Assembly (NCBI GenBank): GCA_028284765.1
Contig: JANQRA010000011.1
Location: 124,001-188,000, forward strand
From: Acidimicrobiia bacterium
GTDB taxonomy: Bacteria; Actinomycetota; Acidimicrobiia; Spongiisociales; ZC4RG35
Direction: 5' to 3'
DNA: 64,000 nucleotides
This document shows positions 9,178 to 17,047 of this stretch, piece after piece; position 1 is the stretch's first letter; every line of letters begins with the position of its first letter. The translations under genes were made by a program, and so were the position numbers. The notes below the pieces were generated by a model that was not told the DNA's origin, ran no database searches, and saw nothing but the letters and a program-made list of their open reading frames with translations.

Positions 9178-10917
9178 TCAGTCGAGCCCACGCCTCAGGA
9201 AGGCGGTCATCGCACCTCGGTCGACCTTGAGGTTCGGGCAGTACTGAGTGTTGGCCGGAGGATTGCATCCTTTGGTGATGCCGGCTTCAGCGATGCGGTT
9301 GATGTCGGCTTCGAAGATGGACGACTCATCATCATCGAAGTAGTCGACTGACGTCCCCGGCAATCCGAAGGCCCGAGCGAGGAAGGCAGCCATCTGGCCT
9401 CGATCCACCACGTTCTTCGGGCAGAAAAGGCCATCCCCACACCCTTTGGTGATACCGGCTGCGGCGAGCCGATTGATGTCATTCTCGAAAATGGAGCCGT
9501 TGTCGTCAGAGAAATAGTCCTTGTCTGTCGCCGGCAAGTTGAGGGCTCGATTGAGAAAAGCCGCCATCACCTCTCGTGAAACATCTTCGTTCGGGCAGAA
9601 GAGTGTGTTGAGAGGCGGATTGCAACCTTTGGTGATGCCCTCGTCAGCTGCCCATGCGATGTCGTTCTCGAAGAGATGGTGCACGGTGTCGATGAAGCGA
9701 TGAGTGAGGGCCCGGCCGATGTTGAGACGTCCGGACTCCACCTTTCCTGCGATTCCTGCTGTTTCGTCGACGAAGCCCTTGAGCCGATCCGCAACCTGGG
9801 CGTACGACATCGAGGGGTCGGAGCTCCAAAGCAATGCAGCCGCTCCGGCGACTAACGGCGCAGAGAAAGATGTTCCGGAGACGGTCGCATACAGGGAGAC
9901 ATCCGTTGTCCGAATCGAAGCCCCAGGTGCGGCGATGTCAATGTTGTTTGAGTAGTAGGAGAACCCCGCCATCTGATCGTTTCGATCGCTTGCTGCAACT
10001 GCGATGTTGTTCGGGTTTGGCAGTTCAGCCGGGGTAATGACGTAGCCGGCCGGAACCTGGCTCGGCGGCGTGTTTCCGGCGCCACTTACAACTAAGACAT
10101 CGTTCTGCTCCGCGTAATCGATCGCAGCCTCGAGGAGGGGGTCACCATCTTCGATGAGTGTGGGTCCACCAAAAGAGAGGTTGATGATGTGAGCGCCGTT
10201 GTCTACTGCGTAGTAAATGGCCTCGGCGCTGTCGAACGTCCAGCAGCTGCCATCCTGACAGGCTTTGAGGACCATGATCGTTGAGTCCGGGGCGACACCA
10301 GTGATTCCCGAGCCATTGGCTTCAGCCGCCACCACCCCAGCGACAAAGGTCCCGTGTGCTTCATCGTCATCGACACCCACAGGAGAAGGGTCGTTGTCGA
10401 TGTTGTAGAAGTCCCAGCCCACGACGTCATCGATGTAGCCGTTGCCGTCATCGTCTATTCCGTTGATGACCTCATCGGTGTTCATCCAGATCTGATCATC
10501 GAGTTCCGGATGACTCATCTCGACGCCCGAGTCCACGATTGCCACCACGATTCCGGCACCAAGTGACTCGGACCAGGCTTCGATGGCATCGATGTCAGCA
10601 TCCACGGTCCCTCCGCTCTGACCGGTGTTCTCCAGCGCCCACTGACTTCCGAAGGAGGGCTCGTCCTCAGGTCCGAGTAGCGGGTAGAGGCGGTCGACCA
10701 GCACCCGTTGGCCGGTTTCCTTCGACAATCGCTCGGCGGTTTCCTCGACGGTGCCGTCGAGTGGCGCGTCCACTTGGTGCCAGCGAAAGCCGTCTCCTCC
10801 ACCCGAGGCCAGCGTGTCGGTCTCCACAATCAGCCTGACAGTGTCCGCTGAGTGGCCTTCAGCCGCGACGAGAGGCAGTGCTGACAGCAGCAGGGCCAGG
10901 CTGACCACGAAACGCAT
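9178..10917 (-). CDS. Exported subtilisin-like (S8) protease with three SLH-like repeats
   Basis: A 579-residue serine protease. Residues 1-20 form a signal peptide with a hydrophobic core ending VAAEG. A propeptide-like stretch (about 27-85) precedes the S8 domain, whose triad is Asp129 (VAIVDSG), His188 (AHGTFVAG) and Ser350 (SGTSFSAP); the oxyanion Asn is likely in VSGAGN. Residues about 410-579 are three SLH-like repeats with paired cysteines in a long-short-long loop pattern. The catalytic set is complete, so an active surface-anchored protease is expected; it may process neighbouring surface proteins. The 3' end lies 18 bases upstream of the CgeB-like start on the same strand. Confidence 0.92.
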   Translation of the reverse strand: MRFVVSLALLLSALPLVAAEGHSADTVRLIVETDTLASGGGDGFRWHQVDAPLDGTVEETAERLSKETGQRVLVDRLYPLLGPEDEPSFGSQWALENTGQSGGTVDADIDAIEAWSESLGAGIVVAIVDSGVEMSHPELDDQIWMNTDEVINGIDDDGNGYIDDVVGWDFYNIDNDPSPVGVDDDEAHGTFVAGVVAAEANGSGITGVAPDSTIMVLKACQDGSCWTFDSAEAIYYAVDNGAHIINLSFGGPTLIEDGDPLLEAAIDYAEQNDVLVVSGAGNTPPSQVPAGYVITPAELPNPNNIAVAASDRNDQMAGFSYYSNNIDIAAPGASIRTTDVSLYATVSGTSFSAPLVAGAAALLWSSDPSMSYAQVADRLKGFVDETAGIAGKVESGRLNIGRALTHRFIDTVHHLFENDIAWAADEGITKGCNPPLNTLFCPNEDVSREVMAAFLNRALNLPATDKDYFSDDNGSIFENDINRLAAAGITKGCGDGLFCPKNVVDRGQMAAFLARAFGLPGTSVDYFDDDESSIFEADINRIAEAGITKGCNPPANTQYCPNLKVDRGAMTAFLRRGLD

Positions 10918-11013
10918 GTTGAGATGGTGCCAGAAGATGCTGCCTTATCGGTCACTCCGTTTACATCCTTGACCTGGCGAACCTCGGGTCACCTCGTAGG
11001 CGTTCGCTTGCTG

Positions 11014-11019
11014 TAGCCT
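11014..11019 (+). promoter_or_regulatory. Possible -10 box (TAGCCT) upstream of the M15 peptidase
   Basis: TAGCCT sits in the divergent region between the protease and the M15 gene. It would give a leader of about 30 bases ending in an AGGA at 11047-11050 in front of an ATC codon at 11056. Weak, context-based call. Confidence 0.25.
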
Positions 11020-11115
11020 CCATTCCGGGCTTGGGACCGACATTCGAGGACGAGTATCTCCAACAGGATTCCAACGCAGACACGGCGCCCAAAGCCTCTT
11101 CTTGCTCTGGCTGTT

Positions 11116-13128
11116 TTGATGTTGGTCTCGATCGTGCCGATGCAGGTCGCATCAGCGTCGGACACTTCGACACGCTGGGTGAGTTTCTCCGAATCGACGG
11201 GTTGTGGTTCGCCGTTCACTCGGGGCCCAATGGTCTCCAGAATCGGGTCACTCTCGAACTCAGAGCCGATCCTCGGGCCTTACGGTTCGTACTTTGGACG
11301 CTCGATTGCCGACGTCCGCAGTCGTTTGGTCTGGTGGACGGTCCCCAACAGTGGAGGGAAACGAGTCCAGGTACATGAAGCCATGTACCCATCAATGGTC
11401 GAGGTCGCGGATGCGCTCGCCGTTCATGCCGCGCAGGGACGTGTCTACCCGATCAAGACTGTCGGAGCATTCGTGCCGCGCACCATCGCAGGCCGGCATC
11501 AGGTGTCTCGTCACGGTTTGGGGCTGGCCATCGATTTCAACTTCGCTCAAAACCCGTATCGATCTGACAACAAGCTGGTGACCGACATGCCCCAGTGGTT
11601 CATCGACACCTGGACCGATGCTGGCTTCTGCTGGGGCGGCTACTGGCAAAGCGTGAAGGACCCCATGCACTTCTCGTGGATGGGACCCGGAGCGACTCCT
11701 GATTCATCCGACACCATCACTCCTTTGGCTCCTCTCACCTCGAAAGCGGACTTCGAAGAGGCGGACAACTATGTGAGTGAACACGCGGCCGTAGCCAATC
11801 GGTATCAAATGATCCTGTACGACGCCAACAGCAACGGCACCTCCGATATCGCGGGGGTGCGCTCCCATACCGGAGGTTCGGTCGTTGACATCGCCTCGGG
11901 CACCTACTCCTTTGGTGAGTGCTCCGTCTGGCGATGGTTCATCGAAGACTCCACCGCTCACGCGGCGGACCACATCGTCTTCGGGGACTTCACCGGCGAC
12001 AGCGGCCTCGACATGGTTGCCCTCACCGACGATGGATCGAGTATGGATGCCGAGTTCGCTACAAGAGTCAACGTATTTGAGGATCTCGTCGCCTATGGAA
12101 CCTCTCTTTCCAGCGATGCGGTGGACGTGACGGCGGCCGACTTCAATTCCGATCACCGAGCCGATCTGTGGGAGCTGCTCCCTGGCGGCACATTGCGAGT
12201 GTGGAGCGGTGACCAATTCGCGGACAAGATTCATGAGACGACCTTGCCCGGCAGCCCGATCCAGATTGCAGCGGGGGACCGGGACGGAGGCGACCGCGCA
12301 GAGCTGTTTGCCCTCTACGGGGGACCGCAGGCCCGGGTCGATGTGTTTGAGTTCTCAGGAGGGTGGAGCCTCGAGACCTCGCTCGACCTGCCTGCCGCTA
12401 GTGGTGTTGCCGATTTGGCAGCCGCCGACTACGACGGTGACGGAAGGGCTGACATTCAAATCCTGTCCAACGGTGGAGGAATGACCGCCTACATCGGCAA
12501 CACGTCCACCGGCGTACCGGCCGATCGCTGGTTCACCAATCCCGACCAGGACTGCGACAATCCATTGCTGTTGCAGTTCGGAGGATCCTTCTACGACGAC
12601 GACGGCAACATCTTCGAAGCCAATATCGAGTCAATTGCCGACGTGGGTGTGACCAAGGGATGCAATCCACCTTTCAACGACCGCTTCTGCCCCGATGACG
12701 TCGTCACGAGGGAGACCATGGCCGCATTCCTGGTGAGAGCGCTCGGGCTTACGTTGAACACCCATCCCGGATTCGTCGATGTCGATCCGGACAGCACGTT
12801 CGCCGAAGACATCGGACGGCTCGCGACGGCGGGGATCACCCGTGGCTGCAACCCGCCGGAGAACGACCAATTCTGTCCCGACGATCCCGTGACGCGAGAA
12901 ACGATGGCGGCCTTCATGGTGCGGGCTCTGGGACTGGTCGACGGATCCCACCCTGGGTTCGTGGATGTGGCGTCCAACTCAATCTTCCGAGAGGACATTC
13001 GTCGGCTTGCTGCTGCCGGTATCACCCGAGGCTGCAATCCGCCGACGAACGACATGTTTTGCCCGAAAGACGTGGTGGTGCGAGACACCATGGCAGCGTT
13101 CCTGGACCGGGCCGGATTGGGCTCATGA
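11116..13128 (+). CDS. M15-type D,D-carboxypeptidase (VanY-like) with FG-GAP-like repeats and three SLH-like repeats
   Basis: About 670 residues from a TTG at 11116. The peptidase part has SRHGLGLAID (zinc ligands His133 and Asp140) and DPMHFSW (His185), the M15B/VanY pattern for trimming wall peptides. Residues about 250-470 hold four FG-GAP/VCBS-type blades (GDFTGDSG, ADFNSDHRAD, GDRDGGDRAE, ADYDGDGRAD), a probable calcium-binding propeller. Three SLH-like repeats, all with the long GCNPP loop, end the protein. The start is doubtful: TTG 11116 leaves a signal peptide without its basic n-region, while the open frame upstream encodes TRRPKPLLALAV after a stop at 11014, with only ATC, ATT or CTG available as starts. 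Confidence 0.87.
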   Translation: MMLVSIVPMQVASASDTSTRWVSFSESTGCGSPFTRGPMVSRIGSLSNSEPILGPYGSYFGRSIADVRSRLVWWTVPNSGGKRVQVHEAMYPSMVEVADALAVHAAQGRVYPIKTVGAFVPRTIAGRHQVSRHGLGLAIDFNFAQNPYRSDNKLVTDMPQWFIDTWTDAGFCWGGYWQSVKDPMHFSWMGPGATPDSSDTITPLAPLTSKADFEEADNYVSEHAAVANRYQMILYDANSNGTSDIAGVRSHTGGSVVDIASGTYSFGECSVWRWFIEDSTAHAADHIVFGDFTGDSGLDMVALTDDGSSMDAEFATRVNVFEDLVAYGTSLSSDAVDVTAADFNSDHRADLWELLPGGTLRVWSGDQFADKIHETTLPGSPIQIAAGDRDGGDRAELFALYGGPQARVDVFEFSGGWSLETSLDLPAASGVADLAAADYDGDGRADIQILSNGGGMTAYIGNTSTGVPADRWFTNPDQDCDNPLLLQFGGSFYDDDGNIFEANIESIADVGVTKGCNPPFNDRFCPDDVVTRETMAAFLVRALGLTLNTHPGFVDVDPDSTFAEDIGRLATAGITRGCNPPENDQFCPDDPVTRETMAAFMVRALGLVDGSHPGFVDVASNSIFREDIRRLAAAGITRGCNPPTNDMFCPKDVVVRDTMAAFLDRAGLGS

Positions 13129-13140
13129 TTGGAGAATGAA

Positions 13141-14829
13141 ATGAAGAAGACCCTGACTGTCGGATTGGCTTTTGTCCTTGCGATGTCATTGGCGGGCACC
13201 GCATTCGCCGATCTACCTCCTGGTGGCACGTTCACGGACGACGATGGCAACACTCACGAAGCCGACATCGAGGCGATTGCAGCCGAGGGGGTCACGAAGG
13301 GATGCAACCCTCCTTTCGAGGACCTCTACTGCCCTTCCCAGTCGGTTGACCGCGGGGCAATTGCTGCCTTTCTTCGCCGGGCCATGGATCTGCCAGCGGC
13401 CTCAAAGGACTACTTCACGGACGACAACGGATCGATCTTCGAGAACGACATCAACGCAATCGCCGAAGCTGGAATCACCAAGGGGTGCAACCCGCCGGCC
13501 AACACGATCTACTGCCCAAACGACATCGTCCAGCGAGACGTGATGGCCGCTCTCCTGCGGAGAGCGCTCAATCTCCCGGCGGCGAGTCAGGACTACTTCA
13601 CGGACGACAACGGATCGATCTTCGAGAACGACATCAACGCAATCGCCGAGGCTGGAATCAGCAAAGGGTGCAACCCGCCTACCAACACTCTCTTTTGTCC
13701 CAACCAGACGGTCAAGCGGGACACCATGGCTTCTTTCCTGACGCGTGCATTCGGATACACGCCCGAGAACCCCGACCCTCGGCCAGGTCTCGATTGGGAG
13801 ATCGTGGTCAGTGGGCTGTCAAGCCCGATCGAGGTCCTCGCTCCTCCTGGCGAGGATCGACTGCTGATCGCCCAGCAGGCTGGCCGAGTTCTTTCGTATG
13901 AGTCTGGATCCCTGACGACGTTCCTCGACATCGAGGATGACGTTTGGTTCCAGGGTGAGCGTGGCTTGCTTTCGATAGCGGTCCACCCTGACTATCCGAG
14001 CGACCGGAGGCTCTTCACCTGGTACTCGGGAAACGACGGTGACACCTACCTCGTCGAGTTCGATATCGCCGGCGATCTCCAATCTGCTTCTTCGCCGCGA
14101 GTGGTCCTCGAAATCGACCAGCCGGCGAGCAACCACAACGGCGGGTTCATCACATTCGGTGATGACGGCTATCTCTACCTCAGCACTGGAGACGGCGGGG
14201 GAGGAAACGACTCATTCAAGGTCGCCCGCAATCTCAACAGCCTGCTTGGCAAGATGATCAGGATCGACGTCGATGGGGCTGCGCCGTACGAGATCCCGGC
14301 TGACAATCCGTATGTCGGCAAGTCCGGAAGGGACGAGATCTGGGCTTCGGGTCTTCGCAATCCTTTCCGGTGGTCGTTCGACGATGGCTACATGTTCATT
14401 GGCGATGTCGGACAGGAAACTCGGGAAGAGATCTCCGTGGTGGAAGTCGCCCCGGTGGGTTATGACTTTGGTTGGTCCAGATACGAGGGATCGGTGTGCA
14501 ACCCCAACGATCACGATCCGAGTTGTTCGACGGCCGGGCTGACATTCCCGGTCTACGAATATGGTCGGTCGGTGGGCCGCTCCGTCACCGGGGGAGTCGT
14601 CTACCGGGGTTCGATCGTGAATTCGCTGGCCGAGTACTACCTGTGGGCCGACGTCCTGAGCGGGACTGTCCAGGCCTTCCGCATCGATGATGGTGTGGAC
14701 GTGGAGCACAAGAATCTCAGCTCTGATCTGGGCCTCGGTGGCATCGTCTCGTTCGCGCACGATGGCGATGGCGAGATTCTCGCGGTTTCGTTGTGGACGG
14801 GAGCGGTGTACAGGCTGACAGGGGGCTGA
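13141..14829 (+). CDS. Exported PQQ-type sugar dehydrogenase propeller with N-terminal SLH-like repeats
   Basis: 562 residues. The start is ATG 13141, with GGAG at 13131-13134 six bases upstream, giving a clean signal peptide (MKKTLTVGL to TAFA). Here the three SLH-like repeats are N-terminal (about residues 25-205), the reverse of the other six proteins. The rest is a glucose/sorbosone dehydrogenase-like beta-propeller: GLSSPIEVLAP, GERGLLSIAVHPDY, NHNGGFITFGDDGYLYLSTGDGG and ASGLRNPFRWSFD are typical. Enzymes of this fold oxidise sugars with PQQ, but some members are only structural, and PQQ synthesis is not visible here. The gene begins 12 bases after the M15 gene and is probably co-transcribed with it. 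Confidence 0.86.
   Translation: MKKTLTVGLAFVLAMSLAGTAFADLPPGGTFTDDDGNTHEADIEAIAAEGVTKGCNPPFEDLYCPSQSVDRGAIAAFLRRAMDLPAASKDYFTDDNGSIFENDINAIAEAGITKGCNPPANTIYCPNDIVQRDVMAALLRRALNLPAASQDYFTDDNGSIFENDINAIAEAGISKGCNPPTNTLFCPNQTVKRDTMASFLTRAFGYTPENPDPRPGLDWEIVVSGLSSPIEVLAPPGEDRLLIAQQAGRVLSYESGSLTTFLDIEDDVWFQGERGLLSIAVHPDYPSDRRLFTWYSGNDGDTYLVEFDIAGDLQSASSPRVVLEIDQPASNHNGGFITFGDDGYLYLSTGDGGGGNDSFKVARNLNSLLGKMIRIDVDGAAPYEIPADNPYVGKSGRDEIWASGLRNPFRWSFDDGYMFIGDVGQETREEISVVEVAPVGYDFGWSRYEGSVCNPNDHDPSCSTAGLTFPVYEYGRSVGRSVTGGVVYRGSIVNSLAEYYLWADVLSGTVQAFRIDDGVDVEHKNLSSDLGLGGIVSFAHDGDGEILAVSLWTGAVYRLTGG
13408..13500 (+). repeat. Recently duplicated SLH-like repeat, copy 1
   Basis: Bases 13408 to about 13500 are nearly identical to 13591 to about 13683, offset by 183 bases (61 codons). 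The first 59 bases match exactly and differences are a few third-codon or single-base changes. Confidence 0.8.
13591..13683 (+). repeat. Recently duplicated SLH-like repeat, copy 2
   Basis: Second copy of the unit starting at 13408, encoding the third SLH-like repeat of the sugar-dehydrogenase-like protein. The near-identity at DNA level points to recent duplication or gene conversion. Confidence 0.8.
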
Positions 14830-14831
14830 GC

Positions 14832-16994
14832 TCAGCCATCGAGGGCGCGATGGAGGAATGCCATCATCGCACCCCGATCGACATCCAATTCCGGGCAGAA
14901 CCGGGTGTTCGCAGGTGGGTTGCAACCACGTGTGATCCCGGCCGTTCCAAGCCGATCGATGTCGCCCTCGAAGATCGAGTGGTCGTCGTCGATGAAGAGA
15001 TCGCCGCCTCCATTGTCGTGGAGGCCAAAGGCACGACCCAAGAAGGCTGCCATCTGCCCGCGATCGACTTTGAGGTCGGGGCAAAAACGAGTTCCGCCGC
15101 AGCCACGGGTGATGTCGGCCTCAGCCATTCGGTTGATGGCGTCCTCGAAAGGAGAGCCTTCGTCGTCGGTGAAGTAGTCCACAGTGGTCGGTGGCAGGTC
15201 TAGAGCGTTGGTCATGAACACTGCCATCTCCTCCCTGCTCACAGCACGATCAGGGCAAAACAGGTCGTTGTCAGGTGGGTTGCATCCGAAAGCGACGCCT
15301 TGGGAGGCTGCCCACTCGATGTCACCTTCGAACAGGTGCCCCTCGATATCTTCATAGCTCGGTCCAGGCGGTGGTGGTGGAGGGGGAGGAGGCGGTGGCC
15401 CGCCGCTGGTGTCACCCCATTCGACGTCGAAGAAGCGGGAGCGGAGGCCAAACGCGCTGTCGACCCAAGCTCCGGTCTTGTCGACTGTGATTTCTTGGCC
15501 TCCCGAGATGCCTTTGAACTGAACAGTCTTGGCGCTGCCGGAGTCGTTGAGAGCAATCACATCGACGCCGAGAACTTCCGTGAAGCCGAGCTTGGAGGCC
15601 ACAGCGGCAGGCGTGAAGGACTTGGTCCAATGTGCGTAGGGATTGTCGTCGTTGAGCGAGTAGGGGTCAGGGACGGAAACGAGGTAGCTGAAGTTCGACG
15701 GCGGCTCATACCCGTTCCACCCGTTGTGAGATTCGGAGGCACCACCATTCGACGAGCCATAGAAGGCCCAAATCACACCGTGGCCAGGTGCCGTGAGCAC
15801 GGTGCCTTCGCCTTCGACGAGGGTCGACGCAACCGCTGCGGGCCAAACGCCCCCGCTCTCGATCTCACGTGTCCAACCGTTGTACACCTGAGTGAGAGTG
15901 GTCGAGTAGACGTGACACCAACACCGGTCGCGTTGGGTATTGAACGAGCTTTGAGTGTCTGTGTATGGGTAGGCAGAGCCGTTGACCTGGCCTAGCTCAC
16001 CGTAGGACAACATGAGCCGCATCCCCATCGTTCGGGCTGCGATTGCCTGCGCTTTCAGCGCCTCGCCGGCACCAACACTGTCCCACCAGGTCATCACCTC
16101 GTCGATACCCGAGACGTAGTCCTCGAGCCCGACTTCGAGGACCACATGGACACCCTCTATGGCTCCTGATGAGGCGTCGATGTCTGGGCGAATTCGAAGG
16201 TCGCCATGAGCTAGCTCGACGGGGACTCCACTGTCCACTTTCTCGGGCAACGCGACACGAGTGGTGGTGCTGAGGTTCCTGACCGACCCGAGACAGTCAC
16301 CAACCGCGAGGGCGCCCGGGAACGGACAATTCCCATCGTCGTCCACGTTCACCGTGATCGTCGACGTCGGAACTGCCGTTTCGATCACACATCGGTCACC
16401 TGAATCCGACTCCCACAGCTTGGCCTTGGTGTTCCGCCCTACGGCGCCGTCGGCCACGAGTCCGTTGGCCGTTTGGAAAGATCTCACAGCAGAGTCTGTC
16501 GCCGCATCGAACATTCCGTCGATCGGCCCCGGATCGTGGCCTAGGTCGTCGAGTCTTTGCTCGAGGATCTGGACGTAGACCGATTCTTCGCCGCCGTTGT
16601 TGGTGAGCGACCACAACGACTCCGTCTTGGGCTCTTGCTGGCAAAAGGTGAGTCCGACGCTTGAAGTTCGAATCTGGAAACTGCTCCGGTTGGTCGACGA
16701 AGAAATCCCGAGCATGTTGACCCAAACGGGAGAATCGTCGTCAGTGACCCAACTCGGAATCTCGGCCTCGGCGAGTGTCAGCACGCTCGCTGTCTGGTAG
16801 TAGGTCTCGACGATTTCCTCGGCGGTCTGACCCTGGCGGGCTCGTTCATAGGCTCCCCACTGGGAAAGACCCATGCCATGACCCCAACCACTCCCCGTGA
16901 ACACGACATCGTCCGTCGCAGAGGCACTTTGCGTGCCAGGTGTGACGAGAGTGAGCAACGTGGTTACTGCGAGCAGTATTGACTTGGTGCGCAT
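14832..16994 (-). CDS. SpoIID/LytB-type protein with peptidoglycan-binding domain and three SLH-like repeats
   Basis: 720 residues with a signal peptide (MRTKSILLAV to QSASA). GSGWGHGMGLSQWGAYERA follows, then a PG_binding_1-like domain (about residues 140-195, ILEQRLDDLGHDPGPIDGMFD) and the SpoIID core (LEDYVSGIDEVM, EALKAQAIAARTMG, GSSNGGASE). The Glu in GIDEVM aligns with the catalytic Glu of SpoIID lytic transglycosylases. An 11-proline linker leads into three SLH-like repeats (long-short-long). SpoIID cleaves glycan strands lacking stem peptides; in non-sporulating actinobacteria such proteins are thought to act in wall remodelling. Divergent from a second SpoIID-type gene across 53 bases; convergent end 2 bases from the dehydrogenase gene. 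Confidence 0.88.
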   Translation of the reverse strand: MRTKSILLAVTTLLTLVTPGTQSASATDDVVFTGSGWGHGMGLSQWGAYERARQGQTAEEIVETYYQTASVLTLAEAEIPSWVTDDDSPVWVNMLGISSSTNRSSFQIRTSSVGLTFCQQEPKTESLWSLTNNGGEESVYVQILEQRLDDLGHDPGPIDGMFDAATDSAVRSFQTANGLVADGAVGRNTKAKLWESDSGDRCVIETAVPTSTITVNVDDDGNCPFPGALAVGDCLGSVRNLSTTTRVALPEKVDSGVPVELAHGDLRIRPDIDASSGAIEGVHVVLEVGLEDYVSGIDEVMTWWDSVGAGEALKAQAIAARTMGMRLMLSYGELGQVNGSAYPYTDTQSSFNTQRDRCWCHVYSTTLTQVYNGWTREIESGGVWPAAVASTLVEGEGTVLTAPGHGVIWAFYGSSNGGASESHNGWNGYEPPSNFSYLVSVPDPYSLNDDNPYAHWTKSFTPAAVASKLGFTEVLGVDVIALNDSGSAKTVQFKGISGGQEITVDKTGAWVDSAFGLRSRFFDVEWGDTSGGPPPPPPPPPPPGPSYEDIEGHLFEGDIEWAASQGVAFGCNPPDNDLFCPDRAVSREEMAVFMTNALDLPPTTVDYFTDDEGSPFEDAINRMAEADITRGCGGTRFCPDLKVDRGQMAAFLGRAFGLHDNGGGDLFIDDDHSIFEGDIDRLGTAGITRGCNPPANTRFCPELDVDRGAMMAFLHRALDG

Positions 16995-17047
16995 CCGAGA
17001 TCTCCATCGGCCACTTTTTGAGGTTTCTGAGGCTCTTTCTCAAGTAA

